Below are positions 1 through 6,245 of a stretch of DNA of 14,423 nucleotides, one piece after another (position 1 is the first letter of the stretch; each line of letters begins with the position of its first letter). Made by a program: the position numbers and the translations under genes. The notes under the pieces were generated by a model, which saw only the letters and a list, made by a program, of their open reading frames with translations, was not told where the DNA came from and did no database searches. Origin of the DNA: an uncultured Bacteroidota bacterium (lineage in GTDB: Bacteria > Bacteroidota > Bacteroidia > Bacteroidales > SZUA-534). The stretch covers positions 1-14,423 of the forward strand of contig CALCFP010000220.1 in the NCBI GenBank assembly GCA_937900725.1, written 5' to 3'.

Positions 1-6
1 ATGCTT

Positions 7-438
7 TCATAGTCTGGCCTCGATTGTCTCGCGTATCAGCTTCTCGAAATCCCTGCGCCAGGCTTCGGACTGTCCGCCGCGAATGGTCTTGCCCTCGTCG
101 CCCTCGCCGATGAATTTTTCGCCGAACGAATTGGCCACAAGATTGAGGCTCTCGGTGGCTCCGCGTGTGAAGATTATCTCGGTCTCGGATTCGGCGCCTA
201 TGAACTGCTGAACGGTTTTTCGCGCATCTTCCATTGCCGTTGTGGCCTTGTTGCTCAGGTAGTGCACGCCACGATGCACGTTGGCGTTGTATTGCGTGTA
301 AACCTCGACAATCTTGTCAATGACGCATTGCGGTTTTTGCGTTGTGGCCGCATTGTCGAAATAGACAAGTGGCTTGCCATTGACGGTTTGCATCAGTATC
401 GGGAAATCTTTTCGTATCTGGCTTACATCGAAACTCAT
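7..438 (-). pseudogene. sufS: Truncated SufS cysteine desulfurase with an unrelated C-terminal tail
   Basis: The first ~110 residues are clearly the N-terminus of SufS, the PLP-dependent cysteine desulfurase that supplies sulfur for Fe-S cluster assembly. Conserved stretches are DFPIL, VNGKPLVYFDNAATTQKP, NVHRGVHYLS and FTRGATESLNLVANSFGEKFI. After IGEGDE (near bases 93-110) a SufS should continue into the EMEHHSNIVPWQ region. Here it continues GKTIRGGQSEAWRRDFEKL and stops after 143 residues. Family members are about 400 residues, so the PLP lysine and the catalytic cysteine are both missing. Neither of the other two frames in 1-120 restores SufS, so a simple frameshift does not explain it. 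The tail is GC-richer (about 57% by my count over 1-95). Its stop overlaps a new ATG (ATGA, bases 7-10) that reads out of the window. The gene starts 3 bases after the cyclophilin stop, so the two were probably co-transcribed. This is either a genuine rearrangement or an assembly chimera at a contig end. Confidence 0.8.
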
Positions 439-441
439 AAC

Positions 442-1269
442 TTACTTTTTTACAATCTTCATCTTCATAATGACATCGCTTAGCGGTCGGTCGTTCTGGT
501 CGGTCTCGACTGACGCGATGCTATCGATGACATTCAGCCCCTCAATCACTTCGCCGAAAACCGTATAGTCGCCGTCGAGGAATGGCGCGCCACCGTTGGT
601 GGTGTATTCCTTGCGCTGTTCGTCGGTGAATTTGAACAGGCTGATGCTGGAGTCCTTTGCAACCAAGAGGTCAATCAGGCTGTCGCAGTAGTGATTGAAG
701 GATGCAAAATCGTTGGCGCGTTGCAACTTGATGAGCGCTTTTTGGTCGTCGTTGCTGGCATCGGTCCTGAAATACTTGTTTAGCACGCCCTGCTTTACTG
801 AAGCGTTGTGCTGTTCCTCGATATGGTCAAGGTCCTTGTTGCTGAACACTCGTCCCTGCACAATGTAGAACTGGCACCCCGACGATTTCTTTTCAGGATT
901 GTTGTCGCGTGCGGCCGCCAATGCACCTCGCTTGTGGAATTTTCCTTCGACAAACTCGGCTGGAATTCTCTCGCCGTGGTCGCCTGCGCCAAGCATCTGG
1001 CCCGACTTGGCGTTTTTCGACTCTGGGTCGCCACCCTGTATCATAAAATCCTCTATCACGCGGTGAAACAGCAGGCTGTCGTAGAAATGCTCTTTTACAA
1101 GATTGACGAAATTCTGCTTGTGAAGCGGTGTCTCGTTATAGAGTTTCACCTTCATATTTCCGTATTGGGTCTCAATTAGCACAAGAGTCGGCTTTTTGCG
1201 GTTGCTTTTTGCCGATATCAGGCAACTTGCCATTAGTGCTATTGATATGTAAAACAAAACCTTTTTCAT
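442..1269 (-). CDS. Cyclophilin-type peptidyl-prolyl cis-trans isomerase, exported
   Basis: Cyclophilins isomerise Xaa-Pro peptide bonds and act as folding helpers. This 275-residue protein starts with a signal peptide (residues 1-20). LMASC at 12-16 could be a relaxed lipobox, so it may be a periplasmic lipoprotein. The fold runs from about residue 29. FHRVIEDFMIQGGDP (68-82) carries the expected R70, F75 and Q78, and SGCQFYIVQ (130-138) carries Q133 and F134. A roughly 85-residue charged insertion (141-225) separates this from the last strand block, PFLDGDYTVFGEVIEGL (229-245). The usual tryptophan is absent from that block and a tyrosine replaces the usual histidine. The start at 1269 was chosen because the frame upstream runs into a tandem repeat and because a TAnnTTTG promoter box lies only 8 bases upstream. 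The sufS fragment follows 3 bases downstream. The family is certain; substrate and lipidation are inference. Confidence 0.92.
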   Translation of the reverse strand: MKKVLFYISIALMASCLISAKSNRKKPTLVLIETQYGNMKVKLYNETPLHKQNFVNLVKEHFYDSLLFHRVIEDFMIQGGDPESKNAKSGQMLGAGDHGERIPAEFVEGKFHKRGALAAARDNNPEKKSSGCQFYIVQGRVFSNKDLDHIEEQHNASVKQGVLNKYFRTDASNDDQKALIKLQRANDFASFNHYCDSLIDLLVAKDSSISLFKFTDEQRKEYTTNGGAPFLDGDYTVFGEVIEGLNVIDSIASVETDQNDRPLSDVIMKMKIVKK

Positions 1270-1277
1270 AGCGGGTG

Positions 1278-1310
1278 CAAATATAAGAATTGATAACGGA
1301 CTTTCGACAA
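1278..1310 (-). promoter_or_regulatory. Promoter for the cyclophilin-sufS unit
   Basis: Reading the minus strand, TATATTTG (1285-1278) matches the Bacteroidota -7 consensus TAnnTTTG exactly. A TTG at 1310-1308, inside the first copy of the 14-bp repeat, could be the -33 element. Its 22-base spacing is slightly longer than the usual 19-21. The box lies 8 bases before the ATG, so the mRNA would have almost no leader. Confidence 0.6.
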
Positions 1311-1353
1311 TGGACTTTCGACAATGGACTTTTGACAATGGACTTTTGACAAT
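1298..1353. repeat. Four tandem copies of a 14-bp repeat
   Basis: Four head-to-tail copies are present at 1298-1311, 1312-1325, 1326-1339 and 1340-1353. The first two read GGACTTTCGACAAT and the last two GGACTTTTGACAAT, a single C/T difference. To the right the array passes into AT-rich sequence with related words (AACAATTGATAATTAA, 1367-1382). It sits just upstream of the cyclophilin promoter box, and its first copy may supply the -33 TTG. It could be a regulatory array or a slippage-prone satellite; the sequence alone does not decide. Confidence 0.95.
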
Positions 1354-1384
1354 TATAAATAATAATTAACAATTGATAATTAAG

Positions 1385-1413
1385 GGTTGCGGATTTTCCG
1401 CAACCTTTTTTTT
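1385..1413 (+). terminator. Rho-independent terminator, no upstream gene on its strand
   Basis: GGTTGCGGA (1385-1393) pairs perfectly with TCCGCAACC (1397-1405) across a TTT loop, and eight Ts follow (1406-1413). This is a textbook intrinsic terminator for plus-strand transcription. On the minus strand the hairpin is followed by CTTAATTATC rather than a T tract. No plus-strand gene lies upstream within the window; the genes to its left run the other way. Confidence 0.8.
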
Positions 1414-1440
1414 GTTGTAATTATTTGTGTTTCATTTTGT

Positions 1441-1476
1441 TCCTGTAGAGACGCGGTGCGCCACGTCCCTACAGGA
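1441..1476. repeat. 36-bp imperfect palindrome (REP-like), ending in GTCCCTAC
   Basis: The outer arm TCCTGTAG (1441-1448) pairs with CTACAGGA (1469-1476). Inside it GACG pairs with CGTC and GG with CC around a TGCG loop, giving about 14-15 base pairs with two or three mismatches. GTCCCTAC (1465-1472) recurs in the next two elements. A small hairpin with no T tract after it fits a repetitive extragenic element better than a terminator. Confidence 0.7.
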
Positions 1477-1481
1477 AATGC

Positions 1482-1504
1482 GGATACATTCAATGTGTCC
1501 CTAC
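1482..1504. repeat. Second, partial GTCCCTAC hairpin element
   Basis: GGATACA (1482-1488) pairs with TGTGTCC (1494-1500), including one G-T pair, around a five-base loop. The element ends in the same GTCCCTAC word (1497-1504) as the palindrome before it. It looks like a degenerate or half copy. Confidence 0.5.
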
Positions 1505-1535
1505 AACGTAATAATTTGAAATGTGGATATGTAAT

Positions 1536-1601
1536 GGCTGCAGAGCAGCCTGATAATGGTAGATCGACAATTGTGATTATAGGCTGAAGCCGCAGAGCGG
1601 C
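1536..1601 (-). repeat. Paired-hairpin repeat module, copy 1
   Basis: Two short perfect hairpins bracket a spacer: GGCTGCAGAGCAGCC (1536-1550) and GCCGCAGAGCGGC (1589-1601), with core starts about 52 bases apart. The spacer contains AATGGTAGATCGACAATTG. The reverse complement of the module at 1720-1783 has AATGGTAGAAACATCAATG at the same relative place, so the two modules are diverged copies in opposite orientation. Inverted duplicate modules suggest a small dispersed extragenic element. Confidence 0.65.
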
Positions 1602-1719
1602 GACATAGAGCGCCTATTTCGTTCGTTTGGCAACGGAATCATTTGTTGTATGATGATTTTCAATATTATTACCGATGCATTTGCGCGTGCCGACAATTTA
1701 CATAAATAACAATTATGCC

Positions 1720-1783
1720 GCCGCTCTGCGGCTTTGTTTCTTGATGCATTGATGTTTCTACCATTGTATCGCCGCTCTGCGGC
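1720..1783 (+). repeat. Paired-hairpin repeat module, copy 2 (inverted to copy 1)
   Basis: Identical 13-bp hairpins GCCGCTCTGCGGC lie at 1720-1732 and 1771-1783, 51 bases apart. The spacer holds TTGATGCATTGATGTTTCTA followed by CCATTGTATC. Both hairpins continue into CTTT, so each resembles a mini-terminator without a long T run. Conservation with copy 1 extends into the spacer, so these are more than chance GC palindromes. Confidence 0.7.
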
Positions 1784-1886
1784 TTTTCCGCAACTCTCTG
1801 CGCGACACGTTTTTTGGATGTAATGCACCGTGTTCTATCCATTGGTATTCCTTATGGAAATATCTATGCTAAAATTGCAATAACGC

Positions 1887-1904
1887 GACGCACCGCGTCC
1901 CTAC
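1887..1904. repeat. Third GTCCCTAC hairpin element
   Basis: GACGC (1887-1891) pairs with GCGTC (1895-1899) around ACC, and the sequence runs on to CCTAC. GTCCCTAC is at 1897-1904. It matches the core of the palindrome at 1441-1476 (GACGCGG.. / ..CGTCCCTAC), so three copies of this element lie within 470 bases. Confidence 0.55.
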
Positions 1905-1998
1905 GGAAAAACCCAAACAATCAAAATGGACCTGCGAATCGGGCGCATTTTTCAGTCAGACAGTAAACAGCAAATCAATCAACAATCACTAATTGTTT

Positions 1999-2006
1999 TA
2001 TCTTTG
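1999..2006 (+). promoter_or_regulatory. -7 promoter box for dxs
   Basis: TATCTTTG (1999-2006) matches TAnnTTTG exactly and lies 19 bases before the ATG at 2026. No good -33 TTTG is visible at the usual distance. The box falls inside the longer open frame that begins with TTG at 1993, which argues that translation starts at 2026. The predicted leader is only about 12-15 bases and contains an A-run (AAAAAAA, 2014-2020) instead of a Shine-Dalgarno. Confidence 0.65.
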
Positions 2007-2025
2007 CGCGGTTAAAAAAAGCGCA

Positions 2026-3984
2026 ATGCCTGATTTTGGAAAATATCTATCGCAAATAAACTCCCCTGACGACCTGAAGAAATTTAAGACAGAAGAGTTG
2101 CCATTGATTTGCGATGAGTTACGCCAATATATAATTGACGTTGTGAGCAAGCACCCTGGCCATTTTGGTTCGAGTCTGGGTGTTGTCGAACTTACGGTAG
2201 CATTGCACTACATCTATAACACCCCATACGACCAAATCGTCTGGGACGTTGGGCATCAAGCCTATGGACACAAGATTCTGACGGGCCGTCGCGACTTGTT
2301 TCCGTCGAACCGCCTGCTCCACGGCATTTCGGGCTTTCCGAAACGTAGCGAAAGTGAATACGACTCGTTTGGTGCGGGACACGCATCAATCTCAATATCG
2401 GCGGCCTTGGGCCTCGCCGTAGGCTCAAAACTTAAAGGCGAGACTGACCGAAACGTTATCGCCGTTATTGGCGACGGCTCTATGACTGGCGGTCTGGCTT
2501 TTGAAGGGCTGAACAATGCTGGCGTGCAAAAAACCAACCTGCTTGTAATCTTGAACGACAACAATATGGCTATCGACCCGTCGGTAGGCGCCTTCAAGGA
2601 TTATCTGGTTGACGTATCGACATCGCAACGCTACAACAAACTGAAGGACGAAGTTTGGAACGTATTGAGCAAGATTAACCGTTTCGGCCCTAACACTCAA
2701 TCTCTTATCCAAAAAATCGACCACGGCGTCAAGGCAATTCTGATGAAACAGGGTAATTTGTTTGAAGCGCTGAATTTCAGATATTTCGGTCCTATCGACG
2801 GACACGATGTGGTTTATCTGTCAAAAGTGCTGGAAGATCTGAAACGCATTCCTGGACCAAAATTGCTACACATAAAGACTGTCAAGGGTAAGGGCTTCCC
2901 GCAAGCCGAACAGGACCAAACAACGTGGCACGCTCCTGGCCTTTTCGACGTTAAGACTGGCCAAATAATAAAAAGCAAGAGCGACGACCGCCCACGCTTT
3001 CAGGACGTCTTCGGAAACACATTGCTCGAACTGGCTGAACGCAATCCTAAAATAGTTGGCATCACTCCCGCCATGCCAACAGGTTGCAGTATGAACATTA
3101 TGATGGAGAAGATGCCCGACCGCACATTCGACGTGGGCATAGCAGAAGAACACGCGGTCACATTCTCGGCTGGCCTGTCGGCACAAGGAATGATACCGTT
3201 CTGCAACATCTACTCCACATTTATGCAACGCGCCTACGACCAAATAATCCACGACGTGGCACTGCAAAACCTGAATGTCGTCTTCTGCCTCGACCGCGCT
3301 GGCATTGTAGGTGCCGACGGTGCCACTCATCACGGCGCTTTCGACATTTCATATATGCGCAACATTCCGAATATGACCGTGAGCGCACCTATGGACGAAC
3401 GGGAACTGCGCAATATGATGTACACCGCACAACATAAGCCAAACGGCCCGTTCTCGATAAGATACCCTCGTGGCAAAACGCCTGGAACAGACTGGAAGGG
3501 CCCGTTTGAACTTATCCCGATAGGAAAGGCAAGAACCATTCGCGAAGGCCACGACATTGCCATTCTGACCATTGGCAACACGGGCAATTTCGTCAACGAG
3601 ATTTCGGAAAGACTATTGGCAGAAGGTATCGACTACGCTCACTTTGATATGCGCTTTGTCAAGCCTATCGACACCGAACTGCTGCATACTGTTTTCAAGA
3701 AATTCAACAAGATTGTCACCGTTGAAGACGGCGTGATAAACGGCGGTTTCGGCAGTGCAGTGCTCGAATTCATGGCCGACAACAACTATTCGGCATCTGT
3801 CGTGCGTCTGGGCATTCCCGACAAGTTCGTTGAGCACGGTGCATCGCACGAACTTTATGAGATTTGCGGATACTCGCCAAACGACATATTTGAAAACGTC
3901 AAGAAAATGATGCACATGCACCCTGAATCGCACGCGCCTCACCGAATAAAGATTTTCAACGCTTTTAATTTCCTAAAACAGTAG
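2026..3984 (+). CDS. dxs: 1-deoxy-D-xylulose-5-phosphate synthase
   Basis: Dxs condenses pyruvate and glyceraldehyde-3-phosphate to DXP with thiamine diphosphate. DXP feeds the MEP isoprenoid pathway, and in general thiamine and pyridoxal synthesis. The 652-residue product covers the whole family (typically 620-640). It has the N-terminal thiamine domain with WDVGHQAYGHKILTGR (73-88), the GDGSMTGG TPP/Mg site (149-156) and NDNNMAIDPSVG (177-188). The central transketolase domain carries DVGIAEEHAVTFSAGLSAQG and DRAGIVGADGATHHGAFD, and the C-terminal domain has VEDGVINGGFGSAVLEF. The start at 2026 rather than 1993 is set by the promoter box inside the longer frame. It is the only plus-strand gene here, is monocistronic, and converges on the metallophosphoesterase. 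The final ~15 residues (PHRIKIFNAFNFLKQ) extend beyond the usual domain end. No T-tracted terminator is evident in the 93 bases before the convergent gene. Confidence 0.97.
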   Translation: MPDFGKYLSQINSPDDLKKFKTEELPLICDELRQYIIDVVSKHPGHFGSSLGVVELTVALHYIYNTPYDQIVWDVGHQAYGHKILTGRRDLFPSNRLLHGISGFPKRSESEYDSFGAGHASISISAALGLAVGSKLKGETDRNVIAVIGDGSMTGGLAFEGLNNAGVQKTNLLVILNDNNMAIDPSVGAFKDYLVDVSTSQRYNKLKDEVWNVLSKINRFGPNTQSLIQKIDHGVKAILMKQGNLFEALNFRYFGPIDGHDVVYLSKVLEDLKRIPGPKLLHIKTVKGKGFPQAEQDQTTWHAPGLFDVKTGQIIKSKSDDRPRFQDVFGNTLLELAERNPKIVGITPAMPTGCSMNIMMEKMPDRTFDVGIAEEHAVTFSAGLSAQGMIPFCNIYSTFMQRAYDQIIHDVALQNLNVVFCLDRAGIVGADGATHHGAFDISYMRNIPNMTVSAPMDERELRNMMYTAQHKPNGPFSIRYPRGKTPGTDWKGPFELIPIGKARTIREGHDIAILTIGNTGNFVNEISERLLAEGIDYAHFDMRFVKPIDTELLHTVFKKFNKIVTVEDGVINGGFGSAVLEFMADNNYSASVVRLGIPDKFVEHGASHELYEICGYSPNDIFENVKKMMHMHPESHAPHRIKIFNAFNFLKQ

Positions 3985-4077
3985 GAACTGATTGCCATTA
4001 TCTAAATAAAAGATTTAAGTACGGAAGACTTGTTTTCCTAACGCATTCGGCAGGCAAGTTTCAATCTTGCATAGGCA
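3985..4077. other. Convergent intergenic region between dxs and the phosphoesterase gene
   Basis: This 93-base region separates two converging genes. GCAAG (4054-4058) can pair with CTTGC (4066-4070), and TTCCTA/TAGGAA overlaps the dxs stop (3970-3987). Neither is followed by a T tract, so no terminator can be called with confidence. Confidence 0.3.
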
Positions 4078-5163
4078 CTATTTTGCGGGAATCAACTTTA
4101 CAAGAGTGACCTCGCTACGCGTACCGACACGCATTGGCGGGCCAAATGTGCCCGAACCTTCAGATGTGTAAACCTGCATTTTGCCACAACTGTAAAGACC
4201 ACTATTGTAAGTGAAGGCGTAATGGTTTATGATGTTCATTGGAAAGAGTTGCCCGCCGTGAGTGTGGCCTGCAAGATAGAGCCCGACGCCCGCCTTTTCG
4301 GCGTACTCGGCGCCGACAGGATTATGATGCAGTAAGATGGACGGGCGTGTGCTGTCGATGGCAATTGCGGACAAGGTATTTTCAATGGTTCTGTTTCCAA
4401 ACGATGCGTGCATATGGTCGGAAGACTTGTCGTCTGGGCGCATATACTCGAGACCGACAATCTGCAGTTCGCCAAAATCCTTCGCCTCGTTTTCAAGCAC
4501 GTTCACTCCCTGCAATCTCATAAGTTTCTTCACGGAATCGGCATTCACATACGTATCGTGGTTTCCGATAACAAAATACACGGGCATCTTGAGTTTGTTC
4601 AAAGGCTCGAGAGTTGCGCTGTTCAAATTGTAGAGACTTTCAAACAAGTCGCCCGTTATCATCAGAGCCTTGGCATCAGTGCTGTTGGCAATGTCGACAA
4701 GACGTTGCAAGTTGCGCTTTCCGCGGAAATGTCCCAAATGGACGTCGGAAAACTGAACCAACTGAACTGGCTGTGTTAGTTTGGGCATCGCAATCTCGAC
4801 CGTACGCAATTTAGGAATTGATGCGTTCACCAACCCGAATGCCGAAACCAAAACCGTTGCCGAAACAACTATCAATCCGTAGGTTTTTGGAGTGAAATGC
4901 AAAAATATATTTATCAAATCTGTCAACGAGATAGATATAAGCATATAAAGCAATACTCCAACCACTACCGACAGCACAACGGCCAAAGCGTGCCAACCTT
5001 CAAGTTGGTTACGGGTGGCCATCATCGCAAAAAGCGACACAACGGCCAAAACCGACAAGCCTAAAAACAGCCATTTCCAACCTATGCCGAAGATAAAGGC
5101 TGTACGACGCGCCATATAAAACGCAAAAAGGAAAATCAGGAGAAAAAACACCATTACTCTCAT
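4078..5163 (-). CDS. Membrane-anchored metallophosphoesterase (YkuE/YaeI-like)
   Basis: This is a calcineurin-like dinuclear-metal phosphoesterase of 361 residues. The N-terminal third is hydrophobic, with about four predicted membrane segments (roughly 4-18, 23-49, 57-82 and 94-114). The catalytic domain follows from about 130. It has the complete ligand set: SDVHLG (D140, H142), GDLFE (D172), GNHD (N201, H202), LLHHNP (H279/H280) and GHTHGGQ (H300, H302). YkuE and YaeI relatives act on phospholipid-type or UDP-linked envelope substrates, and the exact substrate here cannot be read from sequence. Whether the catalytic domain faces the cytoplasm or the periplasm is unclear; an even number of membrane segments leaves it on the same side as the N-terminus. 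It starts 58 bases after the aldo/keto reductase stop on the same strand. No TAnnTTTG box is seen in that gap, so read-through from the reductase is plausible. Confidence 0.92.
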   Translation of the reverse strand: MRVMVFFLLIFLFAFYMARRTAFIFGIGWKWLFLGLSVLAVVSLFAMMATRNQLEGWHALAVVLSVVVGVLLYMLISISLTDLINIFLHFTPKTYGLIVVSATVLVSAFGLVNASIPKLRTVEIAMPKLTQPVQLVQFSDVHLGHFRGKRNLQRLVDIANSTDAKALMITGDLFESLYNLNSATLEPLNKLKMPVYFVIGNHDTYVNADSVKKLMRLQGVNVLENEAKDFGELQIVGLEYMRPDDKSSDHMHASFGNRTIENTLSAIAIDSTRPSILLHHNPVGAEYAEKAGVGLYLAGHTHGGQLFPMNIINHYAFTYNSGLYSCGKMQVYTSEGSGTFGPPMRVGTRSEVTLVKLIPAK

Positions 5164-5221
5164 TGTATTAAGGGGACTTCTATTAATTCCCGATTATTAG
5201 ATTTTTAAAAAATTATAGAAA

Positions 5222-6073
5222 TCACCTATAGTTAACTTCATCAGGATATTCGCCCGACCAACCTGTATTCGGCAAATTTCCTATTTCCGTCATATCGTCG
5301 TCAGATATCTCGAAATCAAAGACTTGAGTGTTTTGCAAAATTCGTTCGGGCGTAACCGATTTTGGCAACGGAACAATACCTTTCTGCAAGCACCAACGAA
5401 TGCAAATCTGTGCAACTGTCTTGCCATATTTCTCGGAAAGAACCTTCAGCGTCTCGTTTCCGAAAGCCTTGCCTCGGCCAAACGGGCTCCACGCCTCGAC
5501 AAGAATGCCGTCCTTTTGGCAGAAATCGACAGCCGACTGCTGTGCGTATCCTGGATGAATCTCGAGTTGGTCAACCATAGGCTTGACAGTGCAACCGTCG
5601 AGCAATGGCTGAAGATGATTTTCAAGGAAGTTGCTCACGCCAATGGCACGGACCCGACCTTCGGCATACAGCCTCTCAAAAGCACGCCACGTGTCGATAT
5701 TTCGTTGCTTCCAAATGCCTGGATACGTTTTCTCGGTTGCTGGCCAATGAATTAGATACAAGTCGAGATAATCAAGGCCCAAACGCTCGAGTGAAGCGTC
5801 GAAGGCACGCAATGTGTTGTCGTAGCCGCATTCCGATGGCCACGCCTTGCTCGTAACCCACAATTGACTGCGATCGGTGCCACACTGGGCAATGGCCTTG
5901 CCAACGGCTTCCTCGTTTTTGTAAAACGATGCCGTGTCGATATGGCGAAACCCGCATTTCACGGCCTCCTTGAGCGTGCTGGCAACTTCGCTTTCGTCGA
6001 ATATGGCCCACGTTCCAAAGCCTATGGACGGAATTTGTACGCCGTTTTCAAGTTTGAATGTCTTCATCATCAT
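5222..6073 (-). CDS. Aldo/keto reductase (NADPH-dependent, 2,5-diketogluconate reductase-like)
   Basis: Aldo/keto reductases reduce carbonyl compounds with NADPH on a TIM barrel. All four catalytic residues are present: D46 and Y51 in HIDTASFYKNEEAVG, K76 in WVTSKAW, and H109 in LYLIHWP. Also present are the GVSNF strand, MVDQLEIHPGYAQQ (substrate and cofactor pocket) and the C-terminal NADP phosphate-binding block VPLPKSVTPERI. The length of 283 residues is normal for this subgroup, and the family is cytoplasmic. Three consecutive ATGs (6073, 6070, 6067) make the exact start ambiguous by two residues. There is no Shine-Dalgarno, only an A-rich leader. No consensus promoter is seen between it and the terminator at 6183-6220, although transcription must begin there or read in from the OmpA gene. 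The natural substrate cannot be assigned from sequence. Confidence 0.93.
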   Translation of the reverse strand: MMMKTFKLENGVQIPSIGFGTWAIFDESEVASTLKEAVKCGFRHIDTASFYKNEEAVGKAIAQCGTDRSQLWVTSKAWPSECGYDNTLRAFDASLERLGLDYLDLYLIHWPATEKTYPGIWKQRNIDTWRAFERLYAEGRVRAIGVSNFLENHLQPLLDGCTVKPMVDQLEIHPGYAQQSAVDFCQKDGILVEAWSPFGRGKAFGNETLKVLSEKYGKTVAQICIRWCLQKGIVPLPKSVTPERILQNTQVFDFEISDDDMTEIGNLPNTGWSGEYPDEVNYR

Positions 6074-6182
6074 TTTTAATATTCATTATCTGGCTGATTG
6101 GCATAGAAACCGCCTTTGCGGATATTGCGCAAACAGTTATTAAATATATTCAAAATCAATAAATTGTATTCATCAATAAAAG

Positions 6183-6220
6183 AAAAAAGAGCGCCTTTCA
6201 AGTAATTGAAACAGGCGCTC
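6183..6220 (-). terminator. Rho-independent terminator of the OmpA/PorE-like gene
   Basis: On the minus strand GAGCGCCT (6220-6213) pairs with AGGCGCTC (6196-6189). The stem continues as TTCAA/TTGAA past a two-base bulge, around a GTAA/TTAC loop, and is followed by TTTTTT (6188-6183) then CTTTT. It begins 26 bases after the OmpA gene stop and separates that gene from the aldo/keto reductase. Confidence 0.9.
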
Positions 6221-6245
6221 CTTGATATGGTTTTCGGTTTTTCAA

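Larger units (their letters stand above)
1414..2025. other. Gene-poor repeat island upstream of dxs
   Basis: Apart from the hairpin repeats listed separately and the dxs promoter at its right end, I see no credible gene here. A plus-strand frame beginning at 1387 has a hydrophobic, signal-like start, but it begins inside the terminator hairpin and runs through two repeat families. The minus-strand frame at 1577-1828 is a translation of the repeats, with KAAERR occurring twice. Stretches 1602-1719, 1784-1886 and 1905-1990 show nothing recognisable. This is probably decayed or mobile-repeat DNA. Confidence 0.6.

Noticed and set aside
1..438. Simple frameshift as the explanation for the short sufS
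   Set aside because: I translated the other two minus-strand frames over 1-120. Neither contains the expected EMEHHSNIVPW region.
1522..1530. TGTGGATAT, one base from a DnaA box
   Set aside because: A single imperfect box inside repeat DNA, with no cluster around it.
1387..1587. Plus-strand frame of 66 residues with a signal-peptide-like start
   Set aside because: It begins inside the terminator hairpin and its body translates two repeat families. The hydrophobic start comes from the T tract.
1536..1783. Possible CRISPR array from regularly recurring GC-rich words
   Set aside because: Repeats are 13-15 bp, occur as only four copies in opposed orientations, and the spacers are related to each other. 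No cas genes are present.
1577..1828. Minus-strand frame of 83 residues containing repeated KAAERR
   Set aside because: The repeated residues are just translations of the GCCGCTCTGCGGC hairpins; there is no domain and no ribosome-binding context.
3084..3437. Long arginine-rich frame inside dxs, and similar long antisense frames across dxs and mnmG
   Set aside because: These are shadow frames of strongly conserved genes, without homology or start signals of their own.
3970..4070. Terminator for dxs or the metallophosphoesterase gene
   Set aside because: Two weak hairpins are present, but neither has a following T tract on either strand.
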